A stretch of DNA of 64,000 nt from Melieria omissa. Taxonomy: Eukaryota > Arthropoda > Insecta > Diptera > Ulidiidae. Within the stretch, counting starts at the first letter, position 1, and every line of letters begins with the position of its first letter. The position numbers and the translations under genes are program-made. The stretch lies in NCBI GenBank assembly GCA_963971225.1, contig OZ020269.1, forward strand, positions 80,886,450-80,950,449, read 5' to 3'. The notes below the pieces were generated by a model. The model was not told where the DNA came from, ran no database searches, and saw only the letters and a list, made by a program, of their open reading frames with translations. This document shows, piece after piece, positions 36,985 through 55,997 of the stretch.

Positions 36985-39900
36985 TGACAAAAGTGCGGCA
37001 TGTGCCTTTGCTAAAACAGGCCCCTTTCCCTCCTCTCTCTCGATCTCATCTTACCTGGCGTACAAAAAAAGCGAATGTTTGCGCCGTCTTGCACGCCGCC
37101 CACATTTCGCTGTAGGTGGTCTGCTCTAAGAGCATCTAACCGACGCCAAGTACCCGAGCGAAAGGCGAGCGAAGTGAAAGAAAACGCAGCCATATGTTGT
37201 CAAATAAAAAACTGCTAGTAGCGTTTGTTTTATTCTTTATTTTATTATATTTTATATTTATTTAAATAGAGAATTATTATTATTAGTCGTAATTTAAATT
37301 GTCCTCTTGATTATACAAAATAACATTAATTATATAAATCATAATTAAAACTGCCTTTGGTTACACATCAAATTTGTTGGTTGCATTTTCGATTCAAATT
37401 TGTGTGTTCATTTAACTTAATAACTTCTCCTCCTGGCGTAAATTGCAATACAGTTACCTAATTAAATTGATAAATGATGTAGTTTCATCCCTTCATGTAT
37501 AGATTAGGCTTTTAATTTAAGGTTACCAATTTGCCATTTTCGATTCACTTGGTATCCGATGAGAGCTTTAGAAATCTTGACATGTATTTGAGTAAGTATC
37601 GCATGTTGCAGTCATTTATTTACTCTTTGTGTAGTACATATCGGAAATCTACCCAGGGTCGTGCAGGGAACCCTTCCCTTCATTTGAATGTTTCGATTGA
37701 ATAGTTTCTCTACATTCCTTAACAAAACATCAGGTTGTAGTTTAAATATTTGCTCATTGTTCTGCTCTACTTACACATCAATTATGTATTTAGTTGGAAT
37801 CATTTTGTTATATTATGCCACTATATTATTTAGATGTCTCTCTTTGCATTAATATAAATGTTAATTGTTGTTGTAATTAATAAGGTTTGTAAAGCTTGAT
37901 TCATAATGTTAATCCCGTTAGTTATACTTTCAACGTTTTATTTTATTTTAAGTGTCCTTAAAAATAAAAACAAAAATATAGAAGAGACAACACACGTCTG
38001 CCTCGTCTTGGCTACAGTCTGCCTACTAGACGGCACTTTAAACGCTTGTCTTAGTTTTCCATAATCGACATAATGTTAAAATTTTTGCAGAAATAAGCCG
38101 AACGTATCGAATATTTGTTAACAAGACATTTTCTGCGGTGACATTCGAGGCGTCTAAAACAAATACAGATAAATACAGGAAGAAATAAAACGGATATCGG
38201 TTATAAACAAGTTCTTTGAAAATTGTAACAACAACTTATGCAACGCCGAACGATGTTGAGATGATTAGTGCTCGACGCACCACAAACGCACACAAGCACT
38301 TTTACTTCAGTTTTTCTGTTATATAGTACATGTATTTTGCTTGTTTCTGTCTGAAGTTAAGGAAGCGGCACACGTACAACTTGAATTGCTTTCTTTGAAC
38401 AGCATCAAATACCTTTGCCCAACATTCATTTACGATCAAAAACAGAAACGCCTGCCAGTGCCAAGTGGCAATTGAAATGTGCTCAAACATCTTCATTACC
38501 CGCAACACATCTAGGAGCTCAGGAATCAATCTATATATATATATGTATGTACGTTTTTGTGTCGTTGGCATGCGCAGGTAAATTATTTCGGACGCGACCT
38601 CGTTGCCACTGTCTTTTAGCATTCCGCCAATCATTTGGCAATGAGTGACCTTTTTACGGGCTAGTGCTGGCTCCCTGACCTTAAACATATTTACAAACGT
38701 TGCAATTCGAAAATGTGTTGCTTGTTGGAGAAGTTGCGGGAACACATTTCCTTTTTCTGCCCTCTTCGCACTTGTTTGTTAGATTATAATTGTGTGAACG
38801 TATGGCAGCTTCGTGCGAGGAAAAGACATTTCGAAAATTCGCATGCATGAATACACATTCGTAGGCTGATCTCTCTGGATGTTTGTTTTGGAATTACTTC
38901 GCACAGCTTTCCTTAGCACAAACAGCAAGTTAGATAGCAATGAATCTCTAAAATACTGTTTATGAAAACTGCAACGCACTAGGCAGAGTACTAAGTAGTC
39001 AAAATTCGCTCCATTTTGTAAAGCTAGTTAGGTATACATACATATATACACACATGTGTGACTCACGCAATTTTGATTTCTGCCGTTAATTTGGTTTCAT
39101 TAATGTCATCATTCATGAAATCGTTACTCCTCTTCCATCATATTCAAAGGTACACTTTGTTATTACATTTTTAAAAATACATCCTTTTCGCTTGTATCCT
39201 TTTGGTTTTCTTCTTGTATCTACTGATAATTTGCTTATGGTTGGTTGTTTTATATTTATTTTAGGTGGTTGCATGTTTTCAGGTATGTAAATCCTTTCCA
39301 ACAATAAATACTCTCCGCTAAACTTGCCGCGAAGTTAAGTGCAGACACGCAGTTGACTAATCCTCAAGCAGCACGCACTGGGCCCACTTCTGGCGCACTT
39401 GGATGTGTTGCCTTCATGGAGAATTAATCAACACAAAGTAGCAGCAAATGGAGGCGCCCGCCAGCCACTTGCCAAGCATCCGCAACCAATACACACAGAA
39501 TAGCACCGAAATCACGGAGAAGTGGAGTCAAACAAGTATCCTGCAATGAAAGTTTTTAGCTCTAGGCGACTACTTAGAAAAATTTCAGCACATTTTAGTT
39601 TTTCTCATATGGTTGTGTATTTTAAAGAAAGTTTTTGCAAATTTTACAATATTCATGAATATATAAACTGTAATATGTGTGAGTGTAACTTTGAATTTCT
39701 TAGCTGTCCTTTTCTCTACTGGTAAATTGTCATTTGAATGTTGCTTTAAATCCGGTCTCTCGAAAGCCATTTCAGTTTTAATGGTGGTATTTCTGTTTAA
39801 TGGTCACTCATCTGCCTCTTAAAGATAATACATACACATGCACCCTTGAGTGGTCTCCCCAGCGCTTGTCAAACGCATCTGCCTTCTGCGCTGCTTCAAC

Positions 39901-42035
39901 TCCTATTACTCTTCTATTGGTTGAATCTAAGAAGCCTTACAAATATGTATATTTACCTTAGCACAACTTTACTGTATGAACTTTGTCGACTTGAACTACC
40001 GACAGCGATAGAGCGATCTGTTTTTTAGAAAAGTCACAAGTTCGTGCGAAATTCAACCCGACATACAAAAGCATTATATCAACACAAATTACAATTTGGC
40101 ATTTTATCAAAATCAAGCGAATACACGTCCTTTTGCAAGTTAATAACTTCTCTCCTATTAATAGTAGATTCTCATCGAACAGCAGAAAAGATACAATGCC
40201 CGTTACTATAGCAGAATGTCAGGCCATACTCAACCTAAGTTGACAGAACAGCCTGCCAGAGAATAGGTCGCAACGCTCGGCTATCACCAATCGTACTCTC
40301 TCTCTCTCTCTCCGTACTCTGTTGCTCGGGCCCTTAATCTGACTGATTGTCATACCGACTGCGGTTGTCGCCCATTTATCCTTCGTTCTCCATTAAATAT
40401 TTTCTGCATGGTTTCTGCATGTCGAGTACGACCGAGTACTAAAAAGCACTAAATCCCTATCTGCTCTATGCACTAAAATGCTTTGAGCTATTCACAGCTG
40501 TTGTGATTGTGATTGTAATAAGCCAAGCAGTCACGTAAACAACCAGCTATGTGGATTTGGTGATCCAAATCAAAACATCGCAATTTAGTTTTGAGAAATC
40601 GTATTAACCTAATATTTCTGTCATTTCATCACGCCTACAAGCAATTAAAATGCTTGCGAATTTAAGTGACTCCGTTTACCACGTACAAAGTAAAAAAGTT
40701 TACGGTATCTAATTAGAAAATAAGGAATAATCAAGACATCTAAGAGCTAGAAATTTACATTTGAGTGCACGGTTTATTTCCTAAATGAAAGATTTTAGCT
40801 TTTTGCATTGGAAGTGTGTCACAAATTCTCTATACAGACCGTCCACTCAACTTGGAACGTGATTTCCACTTCGCGATCAATGGATGAGAAGAGCGGTAAA
40901 GCACATTTTAAGAAACCCGAAAAGCTTTACATTTTTTGCAGCAAGACCAAATTCTTAAAATCCCAAGGGATGCTGCCAGAGGACTGCGATTAGCAGCAAT
41001 TACCACCTACCGACATCCACTCTGTCGTTCCAACCGTGCTGACAGGTTTTCGACTATTTTGCTCAAAAAACTATTTCGTCGCTTAAAGGTGCCTATAAGT
41101 AGCAAGTTCTATCACAAACACGCAGCATGTGTAGTTGTTTAATGGTTACAGTGGCTGCGGCACGCCGTCCCTTTGCATAATTAAGTACAATAAGACTTCC
41201 GAATAGTACGAGTACATGCGGAACTATAGTTGGTATATTGGTGTTCGAGTGTGAGTTGTTTATACGAGATTGTGTAATGTGGCGTATATACGACGCGCTT
41301 CAGTGATGCAAAGGTGTACGTGTCTAACGTAGTAGCTGGAGAAATAACTTATTAAATCGTTTCTGCTGTTTTGCACTTTGTAATTGTTTTCTTTTTTCAA
41401 TGCAATAATTTCATGTGTTCACATTTTATGTTTTCATACAAGTAAGAATTTTGCATTAATTGTTAAATTTCTCATCTGCTGCTCTCGTCGCCTAGTCATG
41501 ATGTCCTTCTAAGTTTCGTTTCTTTTACTAATGCAATGGCAAATGCCTTCTTGCTTTGCTTCTTCAATGGCGTTTTATGTTTGGTACGTCAGATACAATA
41601 CCGAAAAAGTGTGGATTCAATCTAATTATTTGCTTGTTTGCTTTGATATTACTCTTATGCTCAGCTGATTTTCATTACTTATTTCTTTAAATATAGTTTA
41701 ATAAGAATTTGCTGTTGTTGGCTGTTGTCAATTTATCGATTACGTTTACAATGCTTATCCATGTTTGATACATACGTATGTGTTTATTAACTATTGCATG
41801 TGTTATGTTGTGTCAATAGGTTTTCATTAGATATTTCAGTTATCATTTCTTTCCCATCCAATATAGTGTTGTTGCATTAGCTAATATTTCATAATGGTGT
41901 CGTACATTTTTGTGAAGTAATCTACAACTTCATTAAATTTCTTTGCAGCACGAGTTTGTCGCCATTTCCTTCCAAATGGACGCTTCCTCATGTCATTATC
42001 ATTACATAAGTTGTTGTAGTAAGTTTTGTTTTATC

Positions 42036-42041
42036 TTTATT
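42036..42041 (-). terminator. Candidate calmodulin polyadenylation signal
   Basis: AATAAA on the minus strand (TTTATT on plus) lies about 195 nt after the calmodulin stop codon. Longer 3' UTRs ending further left are equally possible. Confidence 0.3.
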
Positions 42042-42234
42042 TTAAATATTAAAGTGTAATTTATTATAATGTATTTCTGGGTTTTTTAAATGTTTATTTT
42101 AAATTGAATTTTTGAAGATTTTTCTTTTAATGGTATCCATAGCAACAGCGTCGCGCGGTGTTATTGCGCACAGCTACAGTCTTCATCAACATCTTAAAAA
42201 CATAGAAAGGCTTAAAAAGAAGTAATTTATCTGC

Positions 42235-49299
<7,065 letters not shown>

Positions 49300-52091
49300 C
49301 TAAGAGATAAATATATATTAAGTGAGTCCCTTGATTTTCGAGCTTAAACAGAGAAATGTTGGCACATGCATATATTCCCTTAGTTTGCTATAAATTGGTT
49401 TCACCGTATGAACACAACCACACAGTAACATTTAAAATATCTACTACAACTCGATTCGAAGCTGAGCATAACGGCCAAAAATTATAAAGCCATTTCGAAG
49501 AGGATTTCAGCAACTAAAATCTTCGTATACAGAATGAGTAAATAACCAAGTGCTACCCGCCATGTCCTGACGTTGATGATAGTGCTTTTAACTTGAAATG
49601 TCTTTTTAGATTCAATCGAAGCTGGCTGTGCCAATTACTTTAGTTAATGTATATTAGTAGGTCAATTTCCAATCATCATCACTTTTGAATGATCGCCAAT
49701 ACAAATGATGAATAAAGTCATTGCTTTTAAACCCCCGCCCAACTAAAAAAGCTAAAACTCGCTTATTGCTTAAACGTTCTTTCATCGCGGTCTTTTAGCA
49801 TCAAAGTTTAAAAAATACACGCATTTCATGTTTCGTGGCCCTGATCCTGAATAATGAAATGAATCATTAAATCCGTACAAAACAAAGAGTTTCGTGACTA
49901 TTCCAATCGAATTTCTTGACTTCATGTCAGAAGTTCGGTATATGCGTTCAAGCCTTACAAGTGATTGAGGCAATCAGCCACCACAGCCTCAAAACTATTC
50001 CAAGGTCTGCTGTAATAGGCAACTGTCATAAAATAAATGTAGGCAAAAAATACGAGCTTTTTTATAAGATATTTCGATGTTTCTTTTAAATTCTCAGCTA
50101 GCCATCAGCATCGAATACAAAATAATTGTGGAAGCACATTTCAGCATAGACTTAACGAACTGGGACTGGGTGTTTTCTTGGGGCACGCTGCACTATTTAA
50201 TTAGTTACTTAAGTAATGCATTAATTAATGCTTTGTAGTCAAGCATTACCACAAAAGCAAATATGAAAAAAAAACCGAAAAAATATTTTGCGAAAGTTTC
50301 ATCGTGTAAAAACTATGTGACTCTCTTAAACCGAGTGCCAAAGTTTTATGAGAATAGTCTCGTCGCCTAAGACCAGACTTGGTAGTAAAATTCTGCCGAA
50401 GCTGAGCAGGCACCTACCATTTCTGAAAACGGAACAGGACGCAGGCGGGTTCCACCGAGTGCAATAGAGTGTACAAGGCAATAGAAACAATTGATATCAA
50501 ATATATGTGTGAGTGGTCAAAATCTCCGAGACCAATTCTCCAGTGTTGTCAGCGAAGTGCGATTTCGGCTCGTTAGCAAGCTAGTTCGAACTGATTTCTA
50601 AATTTGGAAGCTGCCGATTTTGGGGGAATAGATTACTTCACGCCAGTTGGTCGGACTCACACTCATAGGAGGATTCACCCACTGACTAATGCAACAAACA
50701 ATGTAATATAACTTTCTACCACCAAACGCAAATGCGTGACGAACTTATTTTTTTCCGACTTGGCTCTTCAATTTTACTGACAACTAAAGAAAATTGAGAA
50801 ACTTCAACTTGATGTTTAAGTCGCAGTATAGAAGCGATTAGCTTGTTTACGTACATGAATGGCTTGTCTTCCGGCAAAGTGCTGCTTTGCTTTCTTTTTA
50901 TTGTCACCTCTTACTCACTGCGCCACCCAATATGGTTCAGAATGGCGTTGAATTTCAAAAATGCTCAACAATGCGGACTGACGTCAGCACATGACTGTAC
51001 GCCGCAAATATCAAATGACTAGCAAATACATCCAACAACAACTCAAACACAATGTGCCATGATTATTGTATCATGCAATGTGCCAAGAAAACTGTGAGCG
51101 CCAACTGAATATGAGCTCAGCTTTTCATTGCTACAGGCAACCAGTCTCTGCCGGGCATTGCCTACTCGCTTGGCCAAGTAACCCAAACTTGTTGAAACTT
51201 GCGGCAACACAAGCCGACGCTACATTCAACCGCACAAAACAAATTAGCGGCAACGTGGGTGAACACAGAGCAAACAAACATACATATCTACATACTATAT
51301 CTGTGTGAAGGTTTGCGAGTGAACACGATCATAATGTTCGCAAACAAGTAGTCAAGCGAAGAGGAAATGAAAGAAACGGCAACCGGCAAATATTTCTCCA
51401 ACTCACGCGCGCCCCGCTTTCTCATCACATTGACCAAGTCTACAAATTTGCGTGAATCATTATGTACAATTCTTCGAATATCTCAATCATCCACCTTGTT
51501 GGCACGGAAATTTGTGGGCAATCTCCTCGGAATGTCTAACTCGTCGCATCTTGCGGCCAAAAACACTCACAATTAGGGCTAACATAGTTTTGATGTAACT
51601 AAACGAAAGCTTAATGCTTAAAACATTAATTCAGTCAAAATTCACTGGTTGTTGATTGTTGCTGAAAACAATTGCCGAATCGTCTTGCTAATTTTACGCA
51701 CCTCATTGCTTAAAATGAAAATTTTACTGTGAAAGGTGGTAATTTCACATAAATACATAGAAAAATAATAATAATTGACAACTGTTCTCCTTCTACTTCA
51801 TTTCTCGGACAAAAGTGTACAGAAACCGTCTCTGAGTGCAATACCTTCATTCTTCCGGATAACTACTAACGATGTGGAGAGACCCATGGTGTCTAAACTG
51901 AAAGCCAGTAAGTTGGACAGTCTACGAACCAGATCTGAACACAGGACTATAATATCGAAAGGGGACTATAATACTTTTACTTATTAAAACAACTTTTCAT
52001 TTTTTCATCGATCGTATTTCAATCTTGTATGTACACTTTTTGTTTTTATACTGATATCCCCGGGGATTGTTTTCTAACAGTTCTGGCTGCA
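49300..52091. other. Probable calmodulin first intron; no gene seen
   Basis: This lies upstream of the first mapped calmodulin exon and is most likely intron 1. An ATG immediately followed by GTAGGT on the minus strand at 50418-50420 is one candidate for the start-codon exon. Frames near 50716-51576 lack motifs. Confidence 0.35.
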
Positions 52092-52102
52092 ATTTTTACG
52101 CC

Positions 52103-52260
52103 TATAATTAATTAATAATAATAATTTACTGGCACGACAGCCCGCTTACGCGAGACTAAGGTGGTTTAGGTGTTATTACAGGAAGTTTTGAACCTGAAGT
52201 TGCTGCCTTCGAGTGGCGGTCCAACGCACTAACCAACTGAGCCACGGCAGCTGCCGTGCC
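52103..52260 (-). mobile_element. tRNA-derived SINE, internally deleted copy 3
   Basis: The tail end (ATAATAATAATTTACTGGCA, GACAGCCCGCTTACGCGAGA) and the tRNA-like head (CCAACTGAGCCACGGC on plus) are both present. The middle of about 160 bp is missing: CTAAGG jumps directly to the TGGTTTAGGTGTTATTACAG region. An 11-bp target duplication ATTTTTACGCC flanks it (52092-52102 and 52261-52271). Confidence 0.85.
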
Positions 52261-52271
52261 ATTTTTACGCC

Positions 52272-53582
52272 ATATTAATTATTAATGCTACCATAACAAA
52301 AATTATTTTACTCAATGAATATATTTGGCGAAGCGAGGTTGTGCTTACTAAATTGTCAACCTCAAAAATTCCTCAAAATGGAAACCAATAAAAACTTAAA
52401 TTGAATGACTGATTTAGAATTTCATTAATTTCAAAATTTTTTGGAAAAAATCTTTGCATCATTAAAGTTTTGACTTTCAGAAGACAGATCGGTCACGAAG
52501 TGTTATAATTGGGGACCACTACTGTAAACGTAAAATTGTAAAAATATAAACTGTACCAATCACCAAATATCAAAATTCTATCTGGGGGAAAACAATTTTT
52601 AAAACAAACGAAATTTGTCAAAACTCAGAAGTGGTAGAAACAACAACGAAATTGGCTTGGGGGCACTTAACTCTTACTTATCCGGCTATCACCTCTAATA
52701 AATTTGATAGCCCCCAATGTTATTATTTAACGAAATTGTTTTTATTTATATCAAACTGACAACTTAAACCCATTAAAAAGGAAGGTTGGGGGATCATGTG
52801 CATACAAAAAATATTCACATGTTAATGGCCAACAACTTTGTCCTAGACGTCGAAGTACTAGCTCTTCAAGTTTTCATATTTTCCATATAAAAGTCTATAG
52901 GGACCACTTTAACCTTTATGAGCAAATTAAAAAAAAACTAAGACGTGCTGGACTTTTACTTTGGTCGGCACAAATTATGTTCACGATGTCTTCTTTCAGA
53001 AATATGCGATGGTTACTGTGTTGCACATAGGTTTTAAATTGTTGTACTGTGTAGTCGATAGCGCGCTGCAGTGCCAGATTAAGCCAGTTAAAATTCATTA
53101 TCAGTAAAAAATTCCATTTGATTAGTTACCCAACTCAAGTGCTGGCTACAACTGTTTAGTGGATGTATGGCTTAAAAAATGTATGCATGTGCACTTATAA
53201 CCATACTTCGCAATGCTGCTAATCGTTCAATTGAATAGTTTGTTATCTAAAAATATAACATAAATGTTATAATGCTTCTCAAGCAATTTCCTTATCAAAG
53301 TCCTCATTAGCAATCACAAAAGGCAATCGGAGTTCACATGACCAGCACAGAATATGGCATGACGTTCATGCATATAGACATGAATTTTCGTGTAACGACT
53401 CTTTTCAATTTCCGTCTGCTGGCTTCCTGTCATTTCGAACAAGTTCGTTCTGTAAAATGACGCACCCAAATCATGTCCGCTGGCAGTCAACCATTTGGAG
53501 ATACATAACATGCTATGCTATATCTACTATAACAATATTTCTGTTGGAAACAATTCTTCCTTTTTTGTGTCTTCAATCAATA
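52272..53582. other. Unassigned AT-rich DNA
   Basis: No coding or repeat structure could be supported in this stretch. Confidence 0.3.
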
Positions 53583-55997
53583 CATATGGGCATCTCCCAA
53601 AAAAGGTCCACCACGAGTGAAAAATTCAAATTGCTCAGAAAAACTTTTTATTATCCAATAATACAGCTTAAATATCTATATTTTATAAATGTAAAAGAAT
53701 TTTTAATTTTTTTTAATTTTTGACCGAAATATACTACTGTAAAAGAAAAAAATTTGTTTCTGAGCCTTTTGACGAATTATATGCACATTTTGTCTTTGCG
53801 TTTTTATCTTATTCAAGTAATATTATATTTTTCTTGTAATGCAAAAGTTGTCTACTAACAACAATCTTATGTATTAGAGAAAGCGAGAGAAAGTGGAGTT
53901 CGAAGAACGGAAGTTTTTTTAGTTTGCTTCTTCCTGTATCTTATTGTCGCGTCCGTGCCCAAAAAACCTTATTAGTTGTTGCCATTAGTGGACAAACTTT
54001 TCAAATGCAAGTAGCTGTCAGTTTTTAAATAGGTGCATTGTTCCCGTTAGGAAAATATAATAATTGGTTCCCGGCAAAATCGGAAAAAAATTTTATGGGT
54101 GTTTAAAATTTGTCGCGTCCGTAACCGGAAGCTCTGAATCGATTCGATTGTTTTTCGATTTCCGGTAAATTTCCGCATTTCTTGAGATACAATTTTTTTT
54201 TTCAAAATATTGACTCTCATTGAACATTTTAGCAATAAAATACAAGAAAATATCAAAAAAATTATTTTGGTTGAGAATAACAGCTTCAGCAATTTTGTAC
54301 GATATATCGTACAATGGTCCGCAAAGGAGTAAAAATGCATGAAACTTTTTTTTCGTTTTTTTTTATTTTATGAACAATTCATTGGTTTATTTGATAAGAA
54401 AATATAAATTTAACAACAAAAATCAAAACGTGATTTCATTGATCGAAAACTATATAAATTATATATATAAACAATTGAGTAACATCTATCAGGCCTTATA
54501 AAACCGTTATTGCTTTTGCAAAGCCCTTTTCCCCTCAATAAAACAGAATCAACCAAACACCATATAGCTTTGTAGAAAGATACCGAATATAGCTGATTCT
54601 TATTATCGTAGTGGGAGTGGCAAGTACTCATGTCTAACCTTACATAATCTGTGTCTGCCCAGTGAAACACAAAATCGTTAAGTAATTGTTATTTCTGAAT
54701 AGAAATAGTCGATCAGTCGAATTGTATTAGTCATACGATTTAGTGATGGGCGTGGCATTCAAGCAAACAGAAAAATTCTGTTACCAATCCATAACTTAAA
54801 AAAAATGCAAACATCACTTGCAACCTTTGCCTGCCATTTGTACGATAAATCGTACAAAGCTTTGCAACCCTTGTGGTCATTTGTACGATTTATCATACAA
54901 TTTTTTAAAGGCTCGGGAAAAATATTTAGAAGCAAAAATTTTTAAATTTAATAAGTTTTATAAATCAACTGAGATTCAAACTTTGAAATTGTTTGTCTTT
55001 TTGCTACTAAAAAGTATTACATATTTAAAAATTCCGCCGCAGAAGCATAGCATCGCCAAATTCTTGCAAAGAGCTGCTTACAAATCGCACTCACACTGTA
55101 TACCCACGGCTATTGTGATTTATATTTTCAAACAGAATGGTAAAACATAACCTACTTAATAAGAATTTAAAAGCCGTTTCATAAAAAAACGTTCGCTGTC
55201 AAAAAAAAATCTTTAAAAAAAATTGTACGATATATCATAAAAATTTCCTGAAAGGGTTAATGAAAAATACTGTACAAATATGTTCAGCTAGTTAATTAAT
55301 TTAATTAATTTATTAAGTTATTTCTAAAACCAGTTTGCTGCGATGTGATGAATGAAAGGTGCATTGCTAATGATTGTAAGAGCTGTGTGCGCGATATTAA
55401 ACAAGATCTAATTCCAATAGAGTTCCTCAGGAAAATTAAATAAACCACACTAAGAACTTTTAACTTTAATTTTTCCTTATTTTGATTGCTGTAACTTGAA
55501 TTTTACTTGTTATGTGTTATTTTTATTAAAAGTTGAAGTGTTTTAATAAAAACGATTACTGTATTTAATACGGGGAATACCCTTGGAAAAATTTGTCGCG
55601 TCCGTGATGTCGCGTCCGTATTCATGATATACCTAATTAAAAAAAGGTAAGACAAAATTCTCATATTTCATAAGTCTACGAAGAAAAGTTATCCTTTGAC
55701 CTTCATTTGCATGTATATATATAAAAAAAAAGTTCCCAAAAATCGCTAAATTTTTTATATTTCTATAAGAGCTTCAAAAAAACTTCTTTTTTTTGTCGCG
55801 TCCGTTTCATTGCATTATTGCTTATTATTTTGTACTAATTTGTACTAAATATTTCCAATATATTTCTAAAATGTAGCACTATTTCAGCGCGCTAGAACAC
55901 TAAAAAAACATATCGACTTTTTGTGTTTCTTTCTTGTTTTTTATGTAATTGAAAGCGTGCGAATGTCGCGTCCGTGCCACTGGGAGATGCCCATATG
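53583..55997. mobile_element. Inverted-repeat-bounded segment with six 12-mer repeats
   Basis: A perfect 17-bp inverted pair CATATGGGCATCTCCCA / TGGGAGATGCCCATATG bounds 2.4 kb. Within it the 12-mer TGTCGCGTCCGT occurs six times, all on the plus strand, at 53945, 54111, 55594, 55608, 55794 and 55964. The last copy is 5 bp from the right inverted repeat. The middle (54290-55260) carries palindromes of the TTGTACGATATATCGTAC type and the dispersed repeat also found at 1-430. No transposase is recognisable. It looks like a non-autonomous element, possibly with a second element inserted in its centre. No target duplication was found and the class is unknown. Confidence 0.55.
54530..54950. repeat. 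Second copy of the dispersed repeat at 1-430
   Basis: It aligns with 1-430 in the same orientation, including the run CTTATTATCGTAGTGGGAGT and the two near-palindromes around GTACGATAAATCGTAC (54841) and GTACGATTTATCATAC (54881). Similarity ends at about 54950. Confidence 0.8.

Larger units (their letters stand above)
36511..42234. other. Unassigned; calmodulin 3' UTR enters at the right edge
   Basis: No confirmed coding region is present. A GC-richer block at 36770-37200 contains a CCTAG/GCTAG-rich stretch (36845-36895), a TATAAAAG (36952) and a minus-strand frame 37011-37193 ending at a good donor (CCAG|GTAAGATG). These could be promoter or first-exon material. The region from about 42000 to 42234 should be the calmodulin 3' UTR. 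A CT dinucleotide run is at 40296-40312. Confidence 0.35.

Noticed and set aside
40296..40312. CT dinucleotide run as a GAGA-factor promoter element
   Set aside because: It is only about eight units long, with no core promoter or coding exon nearby to support a function.
53945..55975. CRISPR-like array from the six 12-mer repeats
   Set aside because: Repeats are too short, spacing is irregular (2 bp to about 1.5 kb) and the genome is eukaryotic.
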